A program made the position numbers and the translations under genes. Shown in pieces: positions 26,908 through 36,097 of a DNA stretch of 64,000 nt (positions are counted from its first letter, which is position 1; the number at the start of each line of letters is the position of its first letter). This DNA comes from Desulfopila inferna. Lineage in GTDB: Bacteria; Desulfobacterota; Desulfobulbia; Desulfobulbales; Desulfocapsaceae. The stretch is taken from the NCBI RefSeq assembly GCF_016919005.1, contig NZ_JAFFQE010000002.1, positions 310,001 to 374,000 of the forward strand. The letters run 5' to 3'. Under the pieces are notes generated by a model, which was not told the DNA's origin, ran no database searches, and was given only the letters and a program-made list of their open reading frames with translations.

Positions 26908-28236
26908 CTAAAATCCGTAAAAATCAGGAAAAATCACGATTGAAATAAGCACAAATATCTGTATGCAGATAAAGGGCAGAACCCCCCTATATATATCCAT
27001 CGTCCTCACCTCCGGAGGGGAAACTCCCTTGAGATAAAAGAGGGAAAAGCCAAAGGGCGGGGTAAGGAAGGAAGTCTGCAGATTCATGGCGATGAGTATG
27101 GCAAACCACAGCGGGTTCAGGCCGATGATATCGGCAATCGGCAGAAGAATAGGCACGACAATATATGATATCTCAATGAAATCGATAAAGAAACCGAGAA
27201 CCAGTATGGCTACCATGGAGAGTATCAGAAATGCCCATTTTTCTCCGGGAAGACCGGTGAGGAAGTCTTCGACAATGTAGTCCGCACCACTGTAGACAAA
27301 AACCATGGAAAATGCGGTGGCGCCGATGAGGATGGCAAAAACCATTGCGGTGATTTTCACTGTCTCATGGAGAGAATCCATAATAATTTTCCAATCCAGT
27401 TTCCTATACATGGCGGCAAGCACCATGGCTCCGACGGCACCAACGGAGGCGGATTCAGTGGGTGTGGCAATGCCTTGAAAGATAGAACCCAGCACCAGAA
27501 TGATAAGGGTCAGCGGCGGCAAAATCGCAATCAGCGCTTTTTTGATGCTTGCGCTACGGCTGATGGCAACGACCTCGATCGGCGGAGCGACCTCCTTGTT
27601 GATAAATGCTATGATGAGAATATAGAGGATATACAGGCCGACCAGGATGAGCCCCGGCATCAGCGCGGCCTTGAAAAGATCGCCGACAGGCTGCTGGAAA
27701 ACATCTCCCAGGATGATAAGCACGATTGAGGGCGGGATGATCTGGCCGAGAGTGCCGGCTGCACAGATCGTCCCGGTTGCAAGGCGTTTGGAATAACCAT
27801 ATTTCAACATGACCGGCAGCGATATCACACCCATGGCGACCACAGATGCACCGACAACGCCGGTGGAAGCGGCCAGCAGGGTGCCCACCAGAACCGTGCT
27901 GACGGCGACTCCGCCGCGTATCTTGCCGAACAGCACCCCCATGGCCTCAAGAAGACGTTCGGCAAGTTCCGACTTCTGCAGGATGATTCCCATAAAAATG
28001 AACAAGGGGATGGCCATGAGAATGGTGTTGTTCATGATGGAATAGATGCGAAAGGGCATCATTGAGAACATCAGGAAGAATTCTTGGTAGACACTTACCA
28101 GGGTCGCTCCCGGCAACAACTCGATCAAGGCGGCGGCGGCTCCGAAAAAGATGGCGACGGAGCCGAAGGTAAAGGCCACCGGATAGCCGACCGCCAGCAA
28201 ACACAGCGCAGCAACAAACATGACGATACCAATCAT
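26908..28236 (-). CDS. dctM: TRAP transporter large permease
   Basis: 442 residues, about 12 hydrophobic spans, inner membrane. DctM motifs are visible: a PVAFTFGSVAIFFG start, MAIPLFIFMGIILQKSELAERLLEAMG, and GQIIPPSIVLIILGDV. Transports an organic acid with a sodium or proton gradient, working with DctQ and DctP. It overlaps dctQ by 4 bases (ATGA). Last gene of the operon, ended by the hairpin at 26863. Confidence 0.95.
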   Translation of the reverse strand: MIGIVMFVAALCLLAVGYPVAFTFGSVAIFFGAAAALIELLPGATLVSVYQEFFLMFSMMPFRIYSIMNNTILMAIPLFIFMGIILQKSELAERLLEAMGVLFGKIRGGVAVSTVLVGTLLAASTGVVGASVVAMGVISLPVMLKYGYSKRLATGTICAAGTLGQIIPPSIVLIILGDVFQQPVGDLFKAALMPGLILVGLYILYILIIAFINKEVAPPIEVVAISRSASIKKALIAILPPLTLIILVLGSIFQGIATPTESASVGAVGAMVLAAMYRKLDWKIIMDSLHETVKITAMVFAILIGATAFSMVFVYSGADYIVEDFLTGLPGEKWAFLILSMVAILVLGFFIDFIEISYIVVPILLPIADIIGLNPLWFAILIAMNLQTSFLTPPFGFSLFYLKGVSPPEVRTMDIYRGVLPFICIQIFVLISIVIFPDFYGF

Positions 28237-28817
28237 TTTGCACCTCCGTCATGCCTGTTGTCGTCACCGGGAGGAAGGTATTCAGCCGGTGAGGCGAAGC
28301 CGACACCTCCGCCTTTTATGACGCCGCGATAGATATTTATATTTTTAATAATGTATCCTATAGCGCTGAAGATCAGGAAGATGAAGGAAAAAGGAATCAT
28401 CGCCTTGATAATCCAGCGGTGAGTCAACCCTCCCGGATCTTCAGATATCTCGTTGATATTATATGAATCCATCACATAATCGATGGAGCCGGTGGCTACA
28501 AGAAGAGCAAGCGGTATAAGGAAAAAGATGGTTCCGAGAATGTTGATCATGGCTTTCTTGCGAATACTGTACCTCTCATAGATGAAATCGACCCGGACAT
28601 GACCTTCATCCTTGAGAGCAACAGAAACCCCGAAAAGAATAACTACTGAAAAAAGGTGCCACTCCATCTCCTGCATTCCCATGGAGCTGTTTCTGAAAAA
28701 GTAGCGCATGACCACATCAAAAAAGACATTGAAAATCATGAGCAGAAGCAGAATCGAAGTGATTTTGCCGACAACGTCTACAACCGATTCCATTATCGAT
28801 TCTATTTTAAACAACAT
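28233..28817 (-). CDS. dctQ: TRAP transporter small permease
   Basis: 194 residues with four predicted membrane helices; the family block MEWHLFSVVILFGVSVALKD followed by GHVRVDFIYE is clear. The C-terminal tail (about 25 residues after the last helix) is hydrophilic and Pro/Gly-rich. It is the membrane scaffold partner of DctM. Confidence 0.92.
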   Translation of the reverse strand: MLFKIESIMESVVDVVGKITSILLLLMIFNVFFDVVMRYFFRNSSMGMQEMEWHLFSVVILFGVSVALKDEGHVRVDFIYERYSIRKKAMINILGTIFFLIPLALLVATGSIDYVMDSYNINEISEDPGGLTHRWIIKAMIPFSFIFLIFSAIGYIIKNINIYRGVIKGGGVGFASPAEYLPPGDDNRHDGGAK

Positions 28818-28923
28818 TTTTTCCCCTGGATTTAGCGGCTGGTTTCCCTCTTAAGTACCCTCATTTCCCAAAAAATACATTCTACTCTGCTGTACTCGAA
28901 AAATCGATTCTCATCAAATGGAA

Positions 28924-28953
28924 AAACCGCCTGCTCAAATGAGCGGGCGGTTT
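28924..28953 (-). terminator. Hairpin between dctP and dctQ
   Basis: AAACCGCCTGCTC (28924-28936) pairs with GAGCGGGCGGTTT (28941-28953) with one G-T mismatch and an AAAT loop, in the 168-base gap after dctP. It probably acts as a partial terminator or 3' stabiliser, raising binding protein over permease levels. Confidence 0.6.
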
Positions 28954-28985
28954 CCATTCCAACGATGGCAACGGAAAAAGCAGTA

Positions 28986-30056
28986 TTACTTTACCATTTC
29001 CATGGTCTGCAAATAATAGTAGTCGGAGATTTCCGTCCAATCGCGTGCTTTGGCCATATATTCCTTCTGTGACTCATATACGGCTTTAAACTCTTCATTC
29101 TCCGAGGCATAGGCGTCCATTACCTCGTCGTTTGCTTTTTTCATGGCTTTAAGAACATCTTCCGGAAAAAACTTCACCTGGATATTGGGAAAATCTGTTT
29201 TCATCTCAGCCCAGGCCCTGGAACTGGCATCAAAGTTGTCAATGTACATATCAGCCGCGGCAGCCTGCATGGCAGTATTGAGTATCGCCTGATTTTCAGG
29301 AGATAATTTCTCATAGGCGCGTTTGTTGATCAGATACTGCAGTTCCGTTGCAGGCTCATGCCAGCCGGTGTAGTAATAAGGGGCAATTTTATGGAATCCC
29401 ATTTTTATATCCATACCGGGACCGACCCATTCAAGAGCATCGATGGTACCGCGATCAAGAGAGGTATAAAGCTCGCCAGGAGGTATGTTGGTTACATTTA
29501 CTCCGAGTTTCGCAAAAACTTCACCGGCAAGGCCGGGGATACGCATCTTCAAGCCCTCGAGATCCTGTAGGGAATTAATCTCTTTCTTGAACCAGCCACC
29601 CATCTGCACGCCGGTATTGCCTCCCGGAAATGCCATTACATTAAATTTATCATAGGTCTTCTGCATGAGTTCCATGCCGCCGCCATAATAAAACCAGGCG
29701 TCCTGTTCGGCAGCAGTCATGCCGAAGGGCATGGTGGTAAAGAAGACAGTGGTGATATCCTTGCCTTTCCAGTAATACGAAGCGCTATGGCCCATTTCAT
29801 ACTGGCCGCCTTTGACCATATCGATCACACCCAGGGCCGCCTTATGTTTTTCAGCTCCATCCACTTTGATGACAAAATTGCCGCCGGACATTTCCTCAAC
29901 CGATTTTGCAAATTTTATAACGGTCGAGGCGAATGGAGTCAGGGTGCTGGGCCAGGACATCGCCAGCTTCCATTTAACGGCTTTCTGGGCGAGTGCCGGG
30001 GTCGCCAGCATCATCATTGCCCCGCACAACAATGAAACTTTTCCTAAAAATCTCAT
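28986..30056 (-). CDS. dctP: TRAP transporter substrate-binding protein
   Basis: 356 residues. A signal peptide (MRFLGKVSLLCGAMMMLATP, then ALA) exports it to the periplasm. The mature protein starts VKWKLAMSWP and has GGNTGVQMGGWFKKEI and LQDLEGLKMRIPGLAGEV, the DctP signature region with the substrate-carboxylate arginine. It resembles the subgroup annotated for C4-dicarboxylate, alpha-keto acid or mannitol/chloroaromatic uptake; the ligand is not certain. Start 30056 was preferred because GGAGG lies 6 bases upstream and the signal peptide begins there. Confidence 0.93.
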   Translation of the reverse strand: MRFLGKVSLLCGAMMMLATPALAQKAVKWKLAMSWPSTLTPFASTVIKFAKSVEEMSGGNFVIKVDGAEKHKAALGVIDMVKGGQYEMGHSASYYWKGKDITTVFFTTMPFGMTAAEQDAWFYYGGGMELMQKTYDKFNVMAFPGGNTGVQMGGWFKKEINSLQDLEGLKMRIPGLAGEVFAKLGVNVTNIPPGELYTSLDRGTIDALEWVGPGMDIKMGFHKIAPYYYTGWHEPATELQYLINKRAYEKLSPENQAILNTAMQAAAADMYIDNFDASSRAWAEMKTDFPNIQVKFFPEDVLKAMKKANDEVMDAYASENEEFKAVYESQKEYMAKARDWTEISDYYYLQTMEMVK

Positions 30057-30433
30057 CTCATCCTCCTTGTTTTTGAATTTCACAACAACAGCCGGAATCA
30101 ATTACCGGCGGATAACCTAACCAAAAAAAAATGGAGAAACCTGAGCTTTTGTTCGGATATCAATTCTTTTTAATCCGAAGTTAAAAAGAAGTAAAGAAAA
30201 GTTACGGAAAAGGAGAGCGTTTTAGTAATTTTCCGTTAAAGAAAAGAAGCACTTGCCGGAGACCAGCCTGACATCACTGGTATAAGACTATCATTTTCTA
30301 ACATGGTTGCGCTGGACAAATGGTTTATGATGACCGGGTCGAAAGCTTTAATAGTGTCTGTCCTTCTTGCCTTTTCGGCATTCTTCATGTTAAAGGCACT
30401 AAGAAGCCAATGGATACAGGAAATACATCATTT
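30057..30433. other. Gap upstream of dctP
   Basis: 377 bases between dctP and the convergent-reading gntR 3' end. I see no credible ORF, no sigma-54 site and no clear operator; part of it is A-rich (AAAGAAGTAAAGAAAAG). It should contain the dctP promoter. Confidence 0.4.
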
Positions 30434-31147
30434 TTATTCAGGCCCATGATGTTTTCGAAAGTAGTCCTGCACGTATTTGATATGATGCCGCATCATATCA
30501 CCGGCCTCTTTAGATTTCCTCTTTCGGATCATATCATAGACGCTCTTGTGATGATCAAGAATATTTTCATGTTCTCCCTGAACCTGATACATATGGGTAA
30601 GATTTTGTTTGATGCCGATAAAAAGAAAGTCGTAAAAATTACGCATCAGATGAATCAACACCGGATTTTTGGTGGCGAAGGTAACGGCCATATGAAAAGC
30701 GGCATCTGCGTTGGTGCTGATATGTCCTTCGCTCTTGATGTCCTCTTCCATCTCCTTCAGACTTTTTTCTATGGAAAGAAGATCTGTTTCCGTGGCACGG
30801 CGGGCTGCAAGTTCTGCGGCATTGGCTTCAAGACCGAGACGCACCTCCAGGAGATCATCGAGCGTTGCCTCTTCCGTAGCCATGGCCGCGGCCAGAAGAT
30901 TGCCACGCCTGTTTTCTGGTGATGCCACAAAAGTCCCCTGCCCCTGGCGATGCTCAAGCAGTCCCATGGTCACGAGTTTATTGATGGCATTCCTGACCGA
31001 TGTTCGACTCACCTGCATGGAGGCAGCCAGATTGCGCTCGGGTGTAATCTGCTGACCCGGCTTAAACGCCCCTTTGTAAATCAGCTCACGTATCTGTTCA
31101 AAAACCTGATCAGATATCTTTTTCGGCTTGATTGGTTTTAGCTCCAT
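30434..31147 (-). CDS. GntR-family regulator, FCD (FadR-like) subgroup
   Basis: 237 residues. An N-terminal winged helix-turn-helix (about 5-70: ISDQVFEQIRELIYKGAFKP, then RTSVRNAINKLVTMGLLEHRQGQGTFV) precedes a C-terminal all-helical FCD ligand-binding domain (about 95-230), with metal-ligand histidines in AAFHMAVTFAT and MMRHHIKYVQ. FCD regulators commonly respond to lactate, pyruvate, gluconate or dicarboxylates, matching control of the adjacent TRAP operon on the same strand. The start at 31147 (MELKPIK) was chosen over an upstream ATG at 31177 on family length. Confidence 0.9.
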   Translation of the reverse strand: MELKPIKPKKISDQVFEQIRELIYKGAFKPGQQITPERNLAASMQVSRTSVRNAINKLVTMGLLEHRQGQGTFVASPENRRGNLLAAAMATEEATLDDLLEVRLGLEANAAELAARRATETDLLSIEKSLKEMEEDIKSEGHISTNADAAFHMAVTFATKNPVLIHLMRNFYDFLFIGIKQNLTHMYQVQGEHENILDHHKSVYDMIRKRKSKEAGDMMRHHIKYVQDYFRKHHGPE

Positions 31148-31594
31148 ATTTCGCCACAACAGATATAATTTAGACACACCGCGTATCAGCGACAGTTAAT
31201 GTATCAGAGATTTTTTGTTATCTTGTGAATCCACTGCCGGTATGGAGTGCATCCTTCCAAAAATTGGTGGACTAATTATTCTACCACTGCCCCAGCTTCT
31301 TTTTCAAGATATTAATTGCCAAAGCTGTGAAATAAACTCTAATTATATAAAACACTTGAACTTTAAATTGTGCCATTCCAGGGAAGATCTGACATCGAAA
31401 TTCTGTTGGAAAGATATGACATAGCTGCCACAAACCGGCACTGCTATTGGTATTACCAATGCTGATATTTTCTATTCTTCTACAAGTTGGACATGGCGCT
31501 ATTGGATTTTAATACCGAGATAAACAAGGTAACAAAGCACCACCAGGCGGGCAAGTTATATTCTCTGTAATTATTTTTTTCAAGATTAATCTAG

Positions 31595-31605
31595 TGGTGA
31601 TACCA
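31595..31605. promoter_or_regulatory. Candidate GntR/FCD operator
   Basis: TGGTGATACCA is a perfect inverted repeat that fits the TNGTNNNACNA pattern of FadR/LldR-type operators. It lies in the 645-base AT-rich gap (31148-31792) between gntR and the sigma-54 activator. No ORF in this gap is convincing. Confidence 0.35.
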
Positions 31606-31792
31606 TTTATCAGTGGTCTATATTAAAAACAGGGTGGTTTCCAGGCTCTTTCTCCCTTACAAACAATGAGGAAAAGGATTCCCGACTTCTCTGCAGGAAG
31701 ATTTTATGTTTGCATTTTTAATGAAATAGCGTACTCTTTTGTATCAATTTTTCTACATGTAGATTTTTTAATACAATAATTTGAGGGAACTT

Positions 31793-33202
31793 ATGGAGGA
31801 TAAGGAAAAAAAGCTACCCGCCTTGTCGGATAAACAGCAGCTTGATGTCCTCAATCTCGTTTTTAATCATATAGACAATGGCGCGATGGTCACTGATCCG
31901 GATGGATATATCACTCATTTCAACAAGCAATACGGACTATTTTTAGGTCTTGAGCCGGATGACCAGATTGGTAAACATGTTACCGATGTAGTAGAGAATA
32001 CAAGGATGCACATTGTTGCCAAAACCGGTAAAGCAGAGATAAATGTCAGCCAATCCATCCGGGGTCAGAAAATGCTGGTCCAGCGGATTCCCATCAAGGA
32101 AAATGGAAAAGTAATCGCTGTTTTTGGACATGTTCTCTTCAAAAACATTAAAGATGTCAGCAAACTGGCAAACAAACTCTCAGAGTTGAAATCTCAGGTC
32201 AAGCGGTATCAGAAAGAGCTCAACTCGCTGCGCGCCACCCGGTATTCCTTTGAAAACATTATCGGTGAAAGCAGTCAGATAAAGACACTGATAAAGGAAG
32301 CAGTGAAATCGGCGGCGACTCATCTACCGATCCTGATTTCAGGTGAATCCGGTACCGGCAAGGAACTCTTTGCCCAGTCCATCCACAACTGCAGCAGCCG
32401 CAGATCCGAATCCTTCATTCGTCTCAACTGTGCCGCGATTCCAAAAGATCTGCTCGAAGCGGAACTTTTCGGGTATGACCGGGGAGCCTTCACCGGAGCC
32501 AAGTCGACAGGCAAGCGCGGCAAGTTTGAGCTGGCGGATAAGGGAACGATTTTTCTTGACGAAATTGGAGACTTACCACTGGAGATGCAGCCCAAGCTAC
32601 TCCGGGTACTTGAAGAAAAAGAATTTGAGCGGATCGGCGGAAATCGCATAATCACCGCTGATTTCAGGCTTATATCGGCAAGTAACCAGAACCTTGCCGC
32701 CATGGTCGAAAAAGGGGAGTTCCGGGCCGATCTCTATTATCGCCTCAACGTTGTGCCTCTCCACATCCCTCCTCTGCGGGAGAGGGTTGCCGATATCATT
32801 CCTCTGGCCCGTCATCTTCTCAAGATGGCATCGGAGGAGAGCCTGCATCAGGCTACCGGTTTCAGCCATGAGGCCGAAGTAATTCTTCTCACTCACAGCT
32901 GGCCCGGCAACGTACGGGAGCTTAACAATGTCATTGAACGCACTCTGGCAAACAACGAAGACGAGGTCATAACTCCAGCCGACCTGCCTTTCTATCTGCA
33001 TCAGGGAATACCAACCCAACCGGGCGTACAGCTAAACTCCCTGCTCAAGGAAGTGGTGGCCAAGGCGGAAAAAAAGGCTATTCACGATGCCTTGAAACTC
33101 ACGGACTACAACAAGGCTCAGGCTGCTGCCATTTTGGGAATCCACCGCACCCTGCTGTATAAAAAAATGCAGAAATACGGCCTTTCCCTCACTGCGGAAT
33201 AA
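31793..33202 (+). CDS. Sigma-54-dependent transcriptional activator with PAS sensor
   Basis: 469 residues. An N-terminal PAS domain (about 20-125) is followed by a coiled linker (125-150) and an AAA+ domain with Walker A GESGTGKE (184-191), the sigma-54 contact loop GAFTGA (231-236) and Walker [13 protein letters not shown]-terminal Fis-type HTH (about 425-469: [21 protein letters not shown]) binds DNA. The PAS domain probably senses a small metabolite, as in AtoC/RocR-like regulators. The ATG at 31793 follows GAGGGAACTT. Its 3' end overlaps the convergent CoA-transferase gene by 14 bases. Likely target: the sigma-54 promoters at 34942 and 35003. Confidence 0.93.
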   Translation: MEDKEKKLPALSDKQQLDVLNLVFNHIDNGAMVTDPDGYITHFNKQYGLFLGLEPDDQIGKHVTDVVENTRMHIVAKTGKAEINVSQSIRGQKMLVQRIPIKENGKVIAVFGHVLFKNIKDVSKLANKLSELKSQVKRYQKELNSLRATRYSFENIIGESSQIKTLIKEAVKSAATHLPILISGESGTGKELFAQSIHNCSSRRSESFIRLNCAAIPKDLLEAELFGYDRGAFTGAKSTGKRGKFELADKGTIFLDEIGDLPLEMQPKLLRVLEEKEFERIGGNRIITADFRLISASNQNLAAMVEKGEFRADLYYRLNVVPLHIPPLRERVADIIPLARHLLKMASEESLHQATGFSHEAEVILLTHSWPGNVRELNNVIERTLANNEDEVITPADLPFYLHQGIPTQPGVQLNSLLKEVVAKAEKKAIHDALKLTDYNKAQAAAILGIHRTLLYKKMQKYGLSLTAE

Positions 33203-34832
33203 AGGTCGATCCACAAACCTCGGAATCACCGATGCTGCAGCTGCCCGCCATCCCCATGGGCATGTCGAGAAAAATCCTGGGGTCCATAGCCACTAGTTTG
33301 GACGCGATGACCGGTTCAAAATCCATCTGATCGAGAATATCTTTCTGCAGGTCGACACCTGGAGCGATTTCCTTCAGCAGCATTCCTTTTTCATCTAATT
33401 CAAAAACACAGCGCTCTGTTATGTAGAGTACCCGCTGCCCTTTTTTAAGGCCGTAGTCGCCGTTGTAGGTTATGTGTTCGACGATGCCGTCGATAAATTT
33501 TTTGGTCTCTCCTTCCTGGAGAATATGCAGGCGCCCGTCCAAAATCTGCACCAGGAGGCCTCCTGCGGTAAATGTTCCCAAATATACCACGGTCTTGGCA
33601 TTCTGGCTTATATTGATAAAACCACCGGCACCGGCCAGCCGATCTCCAAACTTGCTGACATTGACATTGCCCCTGCAGTCCACCTGCGCCATGCCGAGAA
33701 AGGCGATATCAAGACCGCCGCCGTCATAGAAATCAAACTGATACGGCTGATCGATGAGGACTTCGGTATTCGCTGCAGCACCAAAACTCAAACCACCGGC
33801 GGGAATTCCACCGATAACTCCGGGCTCCGCGGTAAGGACGATGTGGTCGAGCATTTTCTCTTCATTGACTACATTGGAGACACCCTCGGGCATGCCGATA
33901 CCGAGATTGACGATATCACCCTGACGCAACTCAAAGGCAGCCCGCCGGGCGATCACTTTCCGTGCACACATCTCCATCGGCGGCAGGGAATCCATGGGAA
34001 TCCGGATTTCCCCACTGTAAGATGGATTATACTGTTCGCCGAAGGTCTGCCAATGGTTCTCCGGCTTGGCCACGACAATATAATCAACCATAATTCCAGG
34101 TATCTTAACGTCCCTGCAGTGCAGGCTGCCGCGTTCGGCGAGCCGCTCTACCTGGACAATGACAATACCGCCGGAATTGCGGGTGGCAATGGCAATGGCC
34201 AGTACTTCAAGGGTCAGCGCCTCTTTTTCCATGGTGATATTACCGTCGGTATCGGCAGTGGTACCGCGCAGCACCGCCACATCGACCGGCCTGGTTTTAT
34301 AGGCCAGATACTCTTCACCGTCGAAATTGATCAATTCGACGATATCCTCGGTGGTAACACCATTCACTTTGCCGCCGCCGTTTCTGGGGTCGACGAAGGT
34401 GCCCAACCCCACGGAACTGATAGTTCGCGGTTTTTTCGCGGCGATATCCCTGAACATCGTGGAAATAATACCCTGAGGAAGGTTGTAAGCTACTATTTTA
34501 TTATTCACAGCCAGTTTCTGCAGTTGAGGAACCAGTCCCCAATGGCCGCCGATCACCCTTGTCACCAGACCTTCATGCCCCAGATGATTCAACCCCCTGG
34601 TCTTGCCGTCGCCCTGTCCGGCAGCATACATCAAGGTCAGGTTTCTGGGTTTTCCGGTTTCGAGAAAATGATTTTCTATGCCTATGGCTATTTCTTCGGC
34701 AAAACCATTGCCGACAAAGCCGCCGGTAGCCACGGTGGAGCCGTCGCGGATCAAGGCCGCGGCCTCGGCAGCGCTGACGACCTTGCTTCTTTTGAGTTTA
34801 TCTTTGATATTCGTTTGAGGAATGGTAGCCAT
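33189..34832 (-). CDS. Short-chain acyl-CoA transferase, fused alpha-beta (family I)
   Basis: 547 residues. Both halves of a family I CoA-transferase are in one chain, as in propionate CoA-transferase and E. coli YdiF. The N-terminal half has [15 protein letters not shown]. The C-terminal half has [12 protein letters not shown] and the catalytic glutamate in [10 protein letters not shown] (Glu336). It moves CoA from acetyl-CoA or similar to acetoacetate, butyrate, propionate or 3-hydroxybutyrate. Neighbouring reductase and thiolase genes favour a C4 substrate. A candidate sigma-54 promoter lies about 100 bases upstream. Confidence 0.92.
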   Translation of the reverse strand: MATIPQTNIKDKLKRSKVVSAAEAAALIRDGSTVATGGFVGNGFAEEIAIGIENHFLETGKPRNLTLMYAAGQGDGKTRGLNHLGHEGLVTRVIGGHWGLVPQLQKLAVNNKIVAYNLPQGIISTMFRDIAAKKPRTISSVGLGTFVDPRNGGGKVNGVTTEDIVELINFDGEEYLAYKTRPVDVAVLRGTTADTDGNITMEKEALTLEVLAIAIATRNSGGIVIVQVERLAERGSLHCRDVKIPGIMVDYIVVAKPENHWQTFGEQYNPSYSGEIRIPMDSLPPMEMCARKVIARRAAFELRQGDIVNLGIGMPEGVSNVVNEEKMLDHIVLTAEPGVIGGIPAGGLSFGAAANTEVLIDQPYQFDFYDGGGLDIAFLGMAQVDCRGNVNVSKFGDRLAGAGGFINISQNAKTVVYLGTFTAGGLLVQILDGRLHILQEGETKKFIDGIVEHITYNGDYGLKKGQRVLYITERCVFELDEKGMLLKEIAPGVDLQKDILDQMDFEPVIASKLVAMDPRIFLDMPMGMAGSCSIGDSEVCGSTFIPQ

Positions 34833-34941
34833 AAATGCACCCTGTCATCTGATTTATTTGTGCAATGAAAATTGTACTGGAATCATTGCTGTCATCCTTT
34901 TTTCGAAGGCTGATTCTCACTCCCTCGGCACTCATAGCTTT

Positions 34942-34958
34942 TTGCAATGTTCATGCCG
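34942..34958 (-). promoter_or_regulatory. Sigma-54 promoter of the CoA-transferase gene
   Basis: On the minus strand CGGCATGAACATTGCAA: GG at 34957-34956 and GC at 34945-34944, 10 bases apart, with TTGCA and a near-consensus -24 box (GGCATG). Predicted start is about 34932, 100 bases before the ATG. Confidence 0.65.
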
Positions 34959-34963
34959 TATAC

Positions 34964-34978
34964 AAATTTCGGAAATTT
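34964..34978. promoter_or_regulatory. Palindrome between divergent sigma-54 promoters
   Basis: AAATTTC-G-GAAATTT, a perfect 7-1-7 inverted repeat midway between the two -24 boxes. It may bind a regulator or bending protein. Confidence 0.4.
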
Positions 34979-35002
34979 TAATCGCTGACCGAAGCGGGAG
35001 TC

Positions 35003-35020
35003 CTGGCGCAATTATTGCAA
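35003..35020 (+). promoter_or_regulatory. Sigma-54 promoter of the SDR-thiolase genes
   Basis: CTGGCGCAATTATTGCAA: GG (35005-35006) and GC (35017-35018) 10 bases apart, with TGGCGC and TTGCA close to consensus. Predicted start is about 35030, 120 bases upstream of the SDR gene. Confidence 0.7.
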
Positions 35021-35044
35021 ATCCTGAAAAAAAAATGATACAGC

Positions 35045-35060
35045 CTCATTGGACAATGAG
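35045..35060. promoter_or_regulatory. Inverted repeat, possible activator binding site
   Basis: CTCATTG-GA-CAATGAG is a perfect 7-2-7 palindrome, about 90-100 bases upstream of the minus-strand -24 box, a typical enhancer distance. The half-sites CAATGA and TCATTG recur at 34863-34868 and 34883-34888 on the other side. The nearby sigma-54 activator is the obvious candidate ligand. Confidence 0.45.
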
Positions 35061-35150
35061 ACACCTGCTTAGTTGAGATGTGTTTTCTGCTGTATTTCTC
35101 TGCAATCATGCATTAATTATACAACTTAAGTTAACTATAAAGGAGATCAG

Positions 35151-35945
35151 ATGCTCAAGATTACGGATTCGGTGGCGGTCATTACCGGAGGCAGCGGGGG
35201 AATCGGCAAAGCCCTGGCCGAATACTGGCTCAACAATGGCGGCAAGGTCGTTCTGGCCGATGTTATGGAAGAGGCCCTTGCTGCCGCTGCTGCTGAACTG
35301 AGAAAGATCAGCCCCGAGGTTGTTACTTCGCTGTGCAATGTTACTGTAGAAGAAGATTGTACAGAACTGGCGAAACTCGCCATCAGCTCATTCGGAAAAA
35401 TCAACCTTGTCGCTCCCTTTGCCGGCATCACCAGTGACGGCTTACTGATCAAAACAGACAGGGGAACGGGCAAGGTCACAGGCAAAATGCCGCTTGAGCA
35501 GTTCCAGAAAGTAATTGACATCAACCTCACCGGAGTCTTTCTCACGGTACGGGAATGCGTAGAACAGATGATCAATCATGACTGCCGGGGACTTATCTGT
35601 CTCGTCTCTTCCACGGGTTCCCTGGGAACGGCAGGCCAGTTAAATTATTCCTCATCAAAGGCGGCCATGTCGGTGATGCCGAAAGTCTTGACCGCCGAAT
35701 TCTTCAGACGCGGCTTTGCCGATAAAATTCGCTGTATGGCCGTCGCTCCCGGGTATGTGGGCACTCCGATGGTCAAAAATATGGACGAACGCATAATCGG
35801 CAAGATTCTCGAGCAGGTTCCCATCAATCGACTGGTAGAGCCCGAGGAGGTCGTTTCCCTGGTCGCCGAGCTGTATCGCAACGAGGCCATGGCCGGAGAA
35901 ACCGTATTTATTCATGGAGGGCTCAGATTGGGCTCAAAAGGTTGA
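35151..35945 (+). CDS. SDR-family 3-oxoacyl/acetoacetyl-CoA reductase-like oxidoreductase
   Basis: 264 residues. Rossmann motif TGGSGGIGKAL, cofactor Asp in VVLADV (suggesting NAD preference), catalytic Ser in VSSTGSLG and YSSSK. Probably interconverts 3-hydroxybutyryl-CoA (or free 3-hydroxybutyrate) and the keto form. AGGAGATCAG precedes the ATG. The thiolase follows after 152 bases; a sigma-54 promoter precedes it. Confidence 0.87.
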   Translation: MLKITDSVAVITGGSGGIGKALAEYWLNNGGKVVLADVMEEALAAAAAELRKISPEVVTSLCNVTVEEDCTELAKLAISSFGKINLVAPFAGITSDGLLIKTDRGTGKVTGKMPLEQFQKVIDINLTGVFLTVRECVEQMINHDCRGLICLVSSTGSLGTAGQLNYSSSKAAMSVMPKVLTAEFFRRGFADKIRCMAVAPGYVGTPMVKNMDERIIGKILEQVPINRLVEPEEVVSLVAELYRNEAMAGETVFIHGGLRLGSKG

Positions 35946-36097
35946 CGAACCAGAGTCCATCCCGACAAATTCGATGACTTTTAACCAGATGATCAAGGTT
36001 TAGGTCCATCTTGAAAAACAAGTGGTTGCAACCCTTTTTCTGCTTTTTCCGATGGAACCGAATTATCAAAAATTAATTATTAATACTGGGGTAAATT

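Noticed and set aside
33474-34868. 464-codon open frame antisense to the CoA-transferase
   Set aside because: The sense frame has all catalytic motifs; the antisense product is His/Gly/Asp-rich with no domain. A GC-biased shadow.
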